Shown here piece by piece: positions 27,783-38,700 of a stretch of 64,000 bases of DNA; position 1 is the stretch's first letter; the number at the start of each line of letters is the position of its first letter. This stretch comes from Pempheris klunzingeri. Taxonomy: Eukaryota; Chordata; Actinopteri; Acropomatiformes; Pempheridae. The notes beneath the pieces are model-generated. The model made no database searches. It worked only from the letters and a program-made list of their open reading frames with translations, and was not told the DNA's origin. Location of the stretch: positions 3,275,001-3,339,000 of the forward strand of contig NC_092020.1 of the NCBI RefSeq assembly GCF_042242105.1, given 5' to 3'. Both the position numbers and the translations under genes were made by a program.

Positions 27783-29127
27783 TCTATAACAGAGATTGAT
27801 TTCTCTGTCTGTCACTGATGACATTGTACGACTGCTGTGTTTAAATTAGCTGCAGTCTGATAAAAGAATATAAATGAATGAAATCTCACTGGACTTAAAA
27901 TCTTATAATTCATTGACAAAACACATTAAAGTGCTGTAGCGGTTACAAAAGCCCCATTGATATGGCTTAAAATTGACAATGACCTGTGACAGCTCCCATT
28001 TATGATTAGGCTGTTGTCTGGCAATGTGCTAGAGGAGAGTGCTTGACTCTGTGCACAGCCAATAGCCACAGCTGTTTGACTCCTCTAAAAGACAGCACAA
28101 CACATTATGTAATGCAATTATGCATCAACATTAATAGCAGGCAATTGTGCAGGCAACCAGCCAGCTGGGATGGGATGGGTTTATGTAACTGCCAAAAATT
28201 TACAAATCAAAGAAAAATGGGCAACCTTTTCCTGTAAGGAGCAGATTCACAGACAAACACACACATGCAGGCACACAAAAACCATAAGTTATCCCTCTGT
28301 TCATGCAGCCAGCCTTGAGACAGTTTAACAAATTGCTATGACATAATTGTAATATTGCTTCCAGTATGTCACGTTGTTAATCTGTATAGCTTGGCTTACA
28401 TTCAGGTGCTGTATATTGAGTTCAACCACTGGTGAAAGTGCTCTCACAGAGATTCGTTGAATTAAGCCTGCATGCATAAAGAAGATGGAGAATAGCTTTG
28501 AGCACTTTGTATGTACAATTAACATAATGCCTTTAATTTTAGCATATCCATTATTATACCCAAAGGATAGTTCGATCAGCAGACTGCACACATACCCACA
28601 GTGTGTATAATGCATACAGTGGATCACTAAAACAAATATGTTAACAACAAATGTTACATAAATTAACACACATTATCCAAAGCGTCTGTGTATTCTTCAG
28701 AGATGTGGAGAGGTCACAGCGACGTTCTCTATGACAAATACAGACGTGTGCAGTAAACAAAGCACCAGCCCTCTGCAGCTGTAAACCGAGCACACCATGA
28801 CATCCGCAGCGTGTGTTGAAAACCCACATTTTGCTCTTCCACCAGAGTTCATCTCGAGCCATATTTGGGTGTCGATGCAAAACTTGCTGGTCGCACACGT
28901 GCACAGAGACGCATAGACTGTTCAAGGTGATGACAGCGGCGTCCAGCTACATCTAATAACAGCTGCACTTCATCCCCGGAGGATGTCATACACAAGTAAA
29001 TATTTCATTCTGTGCAACCGTGGGTATACATTAAACTGAATCGATTCATGTGTGTCTTGGGTTGATATGTACCCTGGTTAGTGCTGTGAATAGTAATCAC
29101 ACCCCTTCAGAGGAGGCGCAGTCTCTG

Positions 29128-29141
29128 CTGCCACCTAGAGG
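29128..29141 (-). promoter_or_regulatory. CTCF-like motif
   Basis: Minus-strand CCTCTAGGTGGCAG fits 13 of 14 positions of the CTCF core. Weak when taken alone. Confidence 0.3.
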
Positions 29142-31870
29142 TGCTGAGGGCTGCTTTACTTTGCTGGTTTATTCATCATTCTTAAAAACGCCAGGCATGT
29201 TTTCTACTCAAAGACCTGCAGCAAGCACTACCCCTCCTGTTTTTTCCCCTACAGTTTATGGCAGACTAAAGAATATTAATGCAATCTGATGCGGTAAATG
29301 TACCCAATCATTTGTGATTGCTTCAAAGAGGGAGTAAAACTCAGATTTGAGGTCTCTTACAGGCAGGGTTTTATTTTCACTCAGCTCCAGAAGGTGGACG
29401 CAGTGTGTGTGCTCATGCCACGGGGAAATGACTTGCAATCCAAACAGCTGTAAATTTCAGCTGTAGAGCGGCCTGGGCCCATGTCAAGATTTTATAACTC
29501 AGATTGATTGGAATTATATAATGTTTGGCATGACTGACTGACTCCACTGAATGGATCTGTAAAAGGAAAAGCATCGTGCAGGAGCTCGGCTCATAAAGAA
29601 GCCATGATAGATAAAGGCGGGGTCACCGGGGGCTGGAAGGACCGCTGCCGGCTGAGGGCTGAGAAATCTGACTGTGCCAGCGATTTTTGGAGCTGCACAC
29701 TGGGAACGTTTTAGTTCAGAATTTATTTCCCGGATTAGAACACATGGTGATCTCCTTTATTTTTGGCCTGCTGGGTCTGTGGAACTGGTCTGCTTCTATT
29801 GTGCTCTGCTTCTCATTCCCACTTTTAACCACCCGCACCAACATGAGCAGCAACAATCTTCTGCTGTGGACCACTGAGCATACCTCCTGCAAAAACTGGA
29901 GGTTAAGAAGCCAATTTTATTCAATTTTCAGGATTTTGATTTCAAATGTACCATGGCTCATGACAAGTTGGGTTTTCAAGGTGTTGTGCAAGTTAATGTA
30001 GTGTAATAAAAAGGTATTTGTTAAATGGTTTGGAAAACCAAGTCCTCAAAGGCTCAACGCCAGACCCTTATATAGCAAACAGCAGGCTCCTCTAATTCAA
30101 ATAAGGTAAACCTGCTGAGAGAAGGCTTCACAAGGTGCTGCTCATTAAAATGCTGGTAACTGGAAAGATTAGGAATTCTTCACAGAGGGGAGCCAATCAG
30201 AATCAAGTCCAGCTGCGATGTGTTAACTGGAACTAGTCCAATAAATCTGAACTGTTTTTAAAGAAACTATAACCATTAAAACTTGATGATGCTTAATTGT
30301 GTATTGTTATGTTATGTATATAACAGCATTTACAAGCGTTATCTTTAAAAGGCCCTAAAGGTAATGACGGTTTTAGGGATGCAGCTCTTCAGCCGCCGCA
30401 CAAAGGCGTGTGTCAGACACCTGGGAAAGAGTGGGATAAAAGGGGCAAGTCTTTGAAGTAGTGAAAGAGTGGAAGAACATTGTAAATTCACGCAATCAAT
30501 TTCATGAAATCAATCAATGAAACTGGCTAAGATTTGTCAGTTTAGTAGCCAATTCAGCACGGCTAGTGATCAGTTAAGTATTTGTTCAACTCGTTATTTC
30601 ATTTACAAGATTTGAACCATTATTTTTACTTTTACTTTACTTTTACTATTAGAAGTTCTGAGATTGTGAAAGCTACAAAATACACTTGCCTTGAGAATGA
30701 CAAACTTAACTTATATTATTATATGATTACGTTAGCATTTGTTAACTTTGTAGGATGCTCTTACATGACATGGCATTCATTTGGCAAGTGCTTTTGTCCA
30801 GTATTCCCAGCATGCATTGCATGTGAGTTAACCTTCCAGAATCCTACTTTACCTTGAATTTAAATGAAGTTACATGATGGAGACTTGCGTGTCTTTTCAT
30901 GTATGTTGCTGAGTCACTGGTATCATCTTCCGTATTCATTATCAGTATTCATGTTATCACTTACCCCCACAGTCATTAGTCACCTCTGCTGCACATGTGA
31001 AGTCTGTGTTACTAATGCTGGTCTGAATGATGAGGGGGTGTGTGGTATGATAAACTGAACCTGAACATCCATCATGAGAGAATGATTGCAATTGGGAACC
31101 AATCTGACAAGTCAGTCCGACATAACAGCTGTTAGCAGAAGTATCTATGCAGAGGATGTTGAACCTGGTAGATGGACTTGGCGAGTAACTTTAAAGTGCT
31201 GGAGAGTTCATGTTTTTACTGAGTAAGTGACTGGCACATATTATTAAAAACTGCACGCGCAACCCAGTGGAGCGGACTTGAAACCCTGCCAACTTGTACA
31301 TTTTAGCAACAGTGTCTACTAGATTTGGCAACAGGTTTGGTTTCAGATCCCTTTAGCGACTTCAAAAAGAAGCTTGGCGACAATCTAGCAGCTTTTTGGC
31401 CATATAATGAATACTCTCCTTTGAGGAGAGCAGCCTAGTGCTCGATGAATCTGCAGACCTCCTGCTGGTTGTGGCTGAGGCTCAGCAGCGTCCTGTGATT
31501 GTGAACCACATAAAGTACGCTCGCCTAGTTTTGTTTTTAGATGAAAGAGTGTTTCGGCTTCTTTTGTGTTTTCACTGTGAATTTCTATTTGAACGGCGCC
31601 TCACCACAATTGTCACTCTGCTGTAGCTTTCATTTCATCAGTGTGTTTTAATTATTAGAATTCACTGTCGAAATTGTAAATTACGACCATGACTCATTGA
31701 AAATGTTCCACCCTCTCAGCTCTACAAAGCTGTCAGCTTATCTTGATAAAACAGTTGCAGGGGAGAGTAAGTGGGGCTACTGAAATAGTGGCATACTTCA
31801 GGGATGAAAACATTGGTTATTCCTTGAGCAGTGGGCTTGGTTGATGAAACAGCTCACCAGGCATGTTTAT

Positions 31871-32064
31871 TTAACCCTAGAACAGTTAATAACACCATCA
31901 CTAATGTCGGGTATATATTACAGTACAACAATACTATATAAAGGCTCTAAAATCAGTGAAAAATTAGGGAATCCTTAACGAAAAATTCCTTAAAAAGAAA
32001 AAAAAAAACACACAATGAAAATCGCGTTGGGGAAAATCACCCGACGTTAGTGTTCTGGGGTTAA
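31871..32064. mobile_element. piggyBac-type miniature element (MITE) with TTAA duplications
   Basis: A 186-bp element (31,875-32,060) is flanked on both sides by TTAA, the target site duplicated by piggyBac transposases. The left end reads CCCTAGAACA and the right end, reverse complemented, CCCCAGAACA. Both then share CTAAtGTCGGGT / CTAAcGTCGGGT; the left copy carries a 16-bp insertion between the two blocks. There is no coding capacity, so it must have been moved in trans. Confidence 0.75.
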
Positions 32065-32401
32065 AGGCAAACTCAGTGTGCATTACATTAAAATACACGT
32101 GCACACATCCATTCACTCATTTTGACCACGAACTCTACCTGAATTGGGTTTAATTTGACATTAATGTTGTTGGTGTTGATGAATTTAGTAATACTCCTTT
32201 GGATATTCTTCATTTTCACCTAAAGCTGCCAAGATAGAAATAGAAATAGATAGAAATACTACAGTAACCAGTTACAGAGAGTCCCTGTTACTATAAGAGC
32301 ACGATGACGTGGTCTCACAAGCAGCTCTTGCGTTTGATATTCTCATTTCGGCAAAGGATGCTGTAAATGCAAAATGGTCATCATGCTATCATCACGGAGG
32401 A

Positions 32402-32415
32402 CCACAAGAGGGCAG
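32402..32415 (+). promoter_or_regulatory. CTCF-like motif
   Basis: CCACAAGAGGGCAG fits 13 of 14 positions of the CTCF core CCASYAGRKGGCRS. It lies about 140 bp before the RE1 pair. Its forward orientation is opposite to the CTCF-like motifs on both sides. Confidence 0.35.
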
Positions 32416-32543
32416 ATGCGGCTCACAAGTAAAAACAGTCTGTGAGGAAACCAAGATACTAAATTCATCTGCTGCACCTGTGGGCTGAAAGCAGCTTGGA
32501 TCCAGACAGCTGGACTAGGAGTGTGTAGCGTTGGCTGTAGCAG

Positions 32544-32564
32544 ATCAGCACCACGGACAGAGAC
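32544..32564 (+). promoter_or_regulatory. RE1/NRSE site (REST binding), copy 1
   Basis: Contains TCAGCACC, a 2-bp spacer (AC) and GGACAG in the canonical arrangement of the 21-bp neuron-restrictive silencer element. 16 of the 19 informative positions match; the deviations are the first base and two in the final CGCC-type block. REST represses neuronal genes outside neurons. The nearest downstream gene is sncb, whose predicted first exon lies about 1.9 kb away. Confidence 0.65.
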
Positions 32565-32572
32565 ACACTCAT

Positions 32573-32593
32573 TTCAGGACCTTGGACAGCACC
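32573..32593 (+). promoter_or_regulatory. RE1/NRSE site (REST binding), copy 2
   Basis: TTCAGGACC, a 2-bp spacer (TT) and GGACAGCACC match the RE1 consensus at 17 of 19 informative positions; the ending CACC is a common natural variant. The start lies 29 bp after that of copy 1, on the same strand. A close pair in one orientation is unlikely by chance. Confidence 0.7.
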
Positions 32594-32631
32594 TGAGTGC
32601 TGCTGTGTGGAGGAGGAACTGGTGTTTATAC

Positions 32632-32873
32632 ACACTGTTGCCCATAAAGTTGGAATAAAATGTTTTTTTACCTCTTCTCATGAAATGATTGTGACAATGT
32701 GATTTATTCTTGATGATAAATAAAGTGTTTATCTTCTCAACTTTATTGATCAAACTCTTCCGAACATATCACAGTGAAACTTAAACCACAATGAACCTTT
32801 GCAAACTGTGGATTCAGGCTTTAACAAAATTGGGGGTGTTGAACAATTATTCCAACTTTATGGGCAACAGTGT
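32632..32873. mobile_element. Tc1/mariner-type miniature element (MITE)
   Basis: Perfect 26-bp terminal inverted repeats, 32,632-32,657 and 32,848-32,873, begin ACACTGTTGCCCATAAAG. The right end is flanked by TA; the left equivalent is CA, probably a mutated TA target. The 240-bp interior has no transposase frame. Identical ends suggest a fairly recent insertion. It starts 39 bp after the second RE1 site. Confidence 0.75.
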
Positions 32874-34429
32874 AGTAAGTTATTCACAGGGTGAAACACA
32901 AGATCATGATGATTATCTGATTCTATGTTTCCCTATAAATAGACAAAATCCATAGGAAGAAAACGTGTATTTCCTCTCCTGCCGTACTAACGCATGGGAT
33001 GTGGGTGTTATAGTTTAGCTGCTAAACTTGCTGCTTGTCTTTGAGGGACACTGTGGCACATAATGGGGGGCCACAGCCACAGCACTGCCTACTCATGTTC
33101 ACTAGGCCCAGATGAGACAGGACAGGACAGGACAATCCAAGGAGATGCTGCTGTCTGGGATTTCCTCAAACAGGAGGGGAGAGGGTGGGGGGAGAAGGAG
33201 GGGGAGGATTTCGCAATCACTCGCCCACTACAACGAGGATGGCGTCACTACACGTACGTCAGAAAGGGGGTAAAAAAAAAAAAAAAAAAAAAGAAAGCAG
33301 GGGGGGGGTATTTAACCACCGCTGGGGCTGCGAGCTGACTCAGTGGAACGAGTGGTGTCCAGCGGCAGCAGCATTAGCCCGGTTTAGCGCGCACTGCTCC
33401 TCCCCGGTCCTCCCTGCTGTGACCCTGCAGACAGCATCATGACGTGATGGAGTGTTCGATACTCCACAGATTCGATCTGATGTCATCCTGCGCTCTGATT
33501 GGCTGAGGCGCGTTCCCTTCAGGCGTAACGCGGCACACGACACTCACGAGCTCCAGACTGCATGGCGTTCAATTTCAATTAAATATCCATCACCTCGTGA
33601 CGTTTTTAAGAGTGGAAAATATAAAATGTTTAAAAAAAAATCCTTTGGTTGGTGGAATTATTTAATTAAAATAACCATCACGCGTGACTTTGTGTGTGTT
33701 TTTCTTTTTAAAGGATCGATTAACTTCTCCAGCTGGTCCAAAAAGATCAATGCACTGCCTTTAATACCCCCCCCCCCCTCCCTCCCTCTCTCTGTAACAC
33801 AAAATGGTATCACTCTCAGATCAATGCCGGTCTACGCATGTCAGCATTGGTCTCCACATGGAGTGAGATGATTGGTTTTAAACGTGTCCCACCTCACCAC
33901 AGCCCACAGTTTACTGTGTAGGGCTCTAAATGAGCTGATTAGCTAATTGGGGCAGTTAAAAATAAACTATATGACATTACACTTTTATAGGGTGCTGGTT
34001 ACACCTCAGAATGGGAGACGGTTCAACCTGCACCAGCTTTCTTCGCATTGTTCAGTGCAAGTTAAACCCAAAATGGACTCAGCCAGATCCACTGGGTGAA
34101 GTGGGTCAAGTGGGCTGGAGGAAAAGTTAGTGGTGGTGTTATTTAGGAGGTGATAACTGCACCCACGCTGTCAAACAGACAGTAAAGACTCCATCTTATT
34201 GTACTAAACTGAGTTAATATAGTATAATATTCACATCACAGCCACGGGGCTTCTGCTACAGGAGCTCCTCTGGGCTCATCTTCCGTCCTGTGCCAGCTGA
34301 CATCTGAGGGTGATCAATAGTGGAGGGAGCCAGTGATGGAGGAGGGAGGGAGGGAGGGAGGGAGGGGAGTGAGGGAGGGAGGGGTGGCGGGGGGACGTGA
34401 TAGTCTCAGCCGCACCGTGAAGGGGGCCG
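32874..34429. other. Region upstream of sncb, possible distal promoter
   Basis: The GC content rises between 33,050 and 33,560, with several CpGs. A TATA-like TATTTAA lies at about 33,309. An A-run (about 33,271-33,292) and a G-run (33,301-33,309) precede it. No coding exon is recognised; an alternative noncoding first exon of sncb is possible but unproven. Confidence 0.35.
34338..34395 (+). repeat. (GGGA)n G-rich tract upstream of sncb exon 1
   Basis: Many GGGAGGG units followed by a run of six G give more than the four G-triplets needed for a G-quadruplex. It ends about 170 bp before the donor site of the predicted noncoding first exon, so it probably lies in the core promoter. Confidence 0.75.
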
Positions 34430-34563
34430 TCCCTGTTGGTGGAGATCAGCCCGAGGAAGGCCCACCTAGTGATCACTTGAAAATATCTCCCGTTTAGACG
34501 ATAGTAGGTCTCGACTGTGCGCCTGAACCATAAGGGGACGAGTTGAAGACTATTTGTAAATAG
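34430..34563 (+). other. sncb: sncb predicted noncoding exon 1 (5' UTR)
   Basis: A strong donor, AAATAG|GTAAGG, ends the exon at 34,563. Vertebrate SNCB has a noncoding first exon followed by a coding exon that starts a few bases after its acceptor, and that layout fits here (acceptor ending at 35,589). The transcription start is not visible; the left boundary is a guess. Confidence 0.45.
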
Positions 34564-35595
34564 GTAAGGATTCCTTTTTTATTCTGGTGCTCCTTTATTA
34601 TTGTCATTTTTTTGAGCTTATAGAGGTCACCACCGTTTGAGGACCATGCATGTGAGCGTCGTCATTGCGAGGCACAGGTTTGCACCGTGATATTCCCGCT
34701 GTCCGTGTCCGATTATTCCTCATTTGAGTGTGAGAGGCGAACAGATGCAGCCTGGCTCGGATGGCAGAGTGAGAAATGGTCGGCGTCGTGAATTGTACAT
34801 GTAGTAACCAAAGGCTTGACCTGTTAACATCCAGGATGGGGCTGTGAATGGCTCTGTCTGATCTAACAATATAATTCGCGCTGTTATCCCGCAGCCTTGT
34901 CTGTTATTGTTGTTGTTTTTTGTTTTTTTTGTTTAGTTTTTTTTATTAAAATGTCCCCCTGAGTGTGACCGGACAAGCTCACGTTGCATCCACATGATTC
35001 TACGTTAAAAGCGCGATGCGTGCAGATATGATAGTGGGAGTCGTGCCTCCCTTCCCCCAGCAAGTGTAGCTCTTGCAAATACATCCACCACCTTCCAGTA
35101 TGATGTGCTGCACGGTCCGCTGAAAAGGCCTGCGCTTTTTTTTTTTTTTCCACATTTGCAGCACTGTCACCTCGCTGCCACCGAGAGTAGCATTACAGCC
35201 GAGCAATAATTAATGAGCGCCTCAGCAATTAACCATTTCATTGAAATCTTTTTGCCTTTGAATATTTCATGCTTTGATGAGGATGTGAAAAGGGGGTTGA
35301 ACGCATGAGTGAACAGAGGGTTTTTACTACAGCCTGATGGCTGGACTGCAGCTGTCAGGATCTACCACAGGAGGCGGTGCCGCCTTCTCTTACCACCACC
35401 TAAAGTCCTCTCATAGACTGGTGGCCATAGAGGTTTGTGGAATTACATGGGAGTGTAATGAGTACAGCTGCTCATTAATAATAGGAGATATCACATGCCA
35501 TCCATGCATATCAATAAGATAAGAACTCACAAGCACCCAGTGACAGCAGCGATGGTGACTGACAGCAGGTGTGGTCCGTCTCTCCACAGGCCAAG

Positions 35596-35716
35596 ATGGA
35601 TGTGTTTATGAAGGGTTTGTCTAAAGCGAAAGAGGGGATGGCTGTGGCCGCGGAGAAGACCAAGGAAGGAGTTGCGGTCGCGGCTGAAAAGACTAAAGAA
35701 GGCGTCATGTTTGTAG
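35596..35716 (+). CDS. sncb: sncb coding exon 1
   Basis: Residues 1-40 plus the first base of codon 41. The acceptor AG ends at 35,589 and ATG follows six bases later in the context CCAAGATGG. Donor G|GTAAGA, phase 1. Confidence 0.95.
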
Positions 35717-38700
35717 GTAAGACGATCACATGCGTCTGTTTGCGGGTTTATTACACATGCAGATCAGACACAGGCCCCATTGAGGCTGCTAACGGTCCTG
35801 CTGGGTGCAGGGAGAGAGAATATCTCATGATTTAGCTCCTGCAGCATTCCCACACGTCCTGGAACAAATGGTTAAATTATACAACAACTTCCTTCACTGG
35901 CGATAAAGAGCAGAATCCTGCCTCCCTCATACATGGAAGAAGCCAGCAGACTCTGTGTGCTGCTTAGTTTATAACCTATAATACACCATTGTAACACAGT
36001 TAGGTGACAATAACACACTGTTATGGTTTCCTCTGTATGACAGATGCAGATGTTTTATTGTCCTCAGTGTGTGGAGAAAGTTAAAATGTCTGATATTTCA
36101 CAGTGCACGGCGTGATGAGTCAAACTGAATGTGCTCCCTTGGTAAATGTAGAGGAGCATATTATAGCAGTGGTTATTTCATAAATTGGTTAGTCTGACAG
36201 TTGATCAATTTGATCCTCATTTTACTTATGCAGGCTGATGCAGTATTAAAATAATTGAGTGTTTACTCCAGTATGAGTAGTTTTAAAAAAGATACACTGG
36301 AACACGTAGTTATTTTGACGGACATGATGTGATATGAGGCTCTGAATGTCCTTATGCCCTCTCGCCTGACTTGACTGGGCTACAGGCAGGAGATGGGAGC
36401 AGGGGTGGGGGTGGGGCAGCAGGATGGTGGGAGCAGCTCTTGCCACATGTCCCTGCATTGGACGGCAGCAGATTGTAAAACAGTCTCAGCCCGCGGTCAC
36501 CTCCTGCACACAAGCAGACTAAAGGCCTCTTCTTTTGTCCTTTACAGTGCAGCTTAATTTGTAATGGACACCATTACAGGTATCTGCACAGGTCGGTGCC
36601 TCCCTCCCCCCCTCTTGTGATTTTAAAGTGCAGTTGGCAAGTACTGTATGTGCATTATGTTATAAGGCCAGTCTATTTCACTTGATTTAGGTCATTGTTT
36701 CAATAAACACGTGACATGGAGGTAGAGGGACACCTGGAAAAGGTTAGCGAGCAGCTGGGCAAAGGTACAATAAATAGAAACTGACAAAAACATCGTCTGA
36801 GTCTCTTTGATCATCTTGTGTTCAGAGCTAAACGTGAAAAAAGACCAACTCATATTCACTCGTGAAGGCAGTACCATGCATAATTTAATTATCTTTGTTG
36901 CTGGGCAATAATTCAGGGTTATTCTTTAATGGTGTCAAATCATTGTGAAATAATGAAATTTTAATGTCATTATAACCAATGCTAACCAGTTCTATTGTCT
37001 AAATAATTAATATCAAGCCTCATAAATTCAAATGTTGAACAAAATGACACCTGCTATGTTCTAGAGAAAACAATGTGAGGTATTATGTTTTGGTTTTAAT
37101 GTATCTCAGGCTCAGCCGATGATTATTTTCATCATTGGTTAATCTAAATACTGAAACGCTGTTTTCTGTATTATTCAGTTAATCATTTGATCTATAAACT
37201 AAACACTTTTCCCTAAGAGTGACATCTTCAGATTGTTCCTCACCAGTTACATGTACATGTACATGGTTACATAAGATAAAGAAAAACAAACTTTTCTCAC
37301 CATTGAGACGCTGTAATGTTTGGAGATTTTGCTTTGAAAATGTCTAATTTACCACACGTTTATTGTAATGAGCATAATTTATAATGTGATTTCATATATT
37401 TTACCAACTGTGTACCTATACTGACAAACATCCCCTTTTTTGTGATACATCTTGTCTTCCACACTGGCCAGCTCTGCTTGTTGGCCCACAGTTGGTCTGT
37501 ACGGGGTGAGTGGGGAGGCGGGGGTAGTTGCGTCAGGGGACTCAGAGCTGGGCACAGGCCCTGGAACCTGCCAGCCATTACAGATATGTATTTTGTCAGT
37601 TGTCAGAGGGCCCAAACTTCCTGTGACACCCCTGCTGGTAGGACTACAGTCCCCAGCTCGGACTGCTGATCTGGTGACGCTCTGATTTCTTGGGGTATTC
37701 CAGGAGAAGCTGTCAGATGTGTGTGTCTGCATTTGGATGGAATCCAATTAGCCCACATATTTAGCACCATGGCTCTGTCACTCATCACGACAGTCAAACA
37801 TGTCAGTCAAAACATGTGCAGGCTCATTTTCATCGTCTCCATGCTTTGTCTTATCTTGCCTTTTGCCTGTCGTACGCAGAAAGCGAAACGAGAAGAGTTT
37901 CTGTGACATCTCTGTGCTTCTGTGTGTCGCGTGTTGAGCATGGTGGTGCCCTAGAAAGCTGCGTATGATTTGCTTGAAGGCCCCTCTTGGAGGAGGGGTA
38001 AGAGTGATCTGATAGGTCTGTGGCCCACCTTTTGACAGCTGCTGCTGCTGCAGACCGCCCACCCAGCTGAGCTGAGCAGTCAGCCTGAGTAAGGCAAGAA
38101 GGGGAGGAGGAAACCAGAAAGCCCTGCTGTACTAGCTGCCATTCAATCTCACAACGAGCAGTCTCATTCATAGAGCATCCACTGTATGAACCCCATTCTG
38201 ACATGGTGGAGTATTTATAGTGCTGCTTTAAAACTAATGTTACTCATTTTATGAACCCTTACGCCGTAGCAGCCAGAGTTTAATTCAATACAACACAATT
38301 ACAGCTGTTTCTAACATTTGCTAAACCATTGCTGTAGCCTTAAACAGCATTACAAAATAACAACAGTCTTATCATCAATATGATGCTAATGTGTAGGTGT
38401 TCATAATGTATTTAATGTAGAAATTAAACTTTATTTTTTATGTTTTGTGTGTATCAAATGTCTTCATTCCATAAACATCAGGTTCTAGCTGAGAAAAGAA
38501 TCTGATCTGAGAAATGAGAAAAAAATTCTAGTAGGTATTCGTCTGGGTATTTTATAACCACTAAGAAGTCTTAAATCTTTCTTCCCCTTCAACATATTTT
38601 TTCTTATTTTCCAGTAAACACTTAATTGGCTCGAAACACGTTTCTCAAAAGACATCGTTAAAGCTGTTGTCATTAAAGGAATTTGGTCATTTGGTCCTAA

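Larger units (their letters stand above)
24961..31870. other. Intergenic, no gene recognised
   Basis: 6.9 kb with no recognisable exon. It contains the GGA, GA and CT microsatellites listed separately and two CTCF-like motifs on the minus strand (27,664-27,677 and 29,128-29,141). Confidence 0.4.

Noticed and set aside
1-34429. eif4e1b, the other human neighbour of SNCB
   Set aside because: No frame with the eIF4E tryptophan pattern was seen in the listed open frames of this interval.
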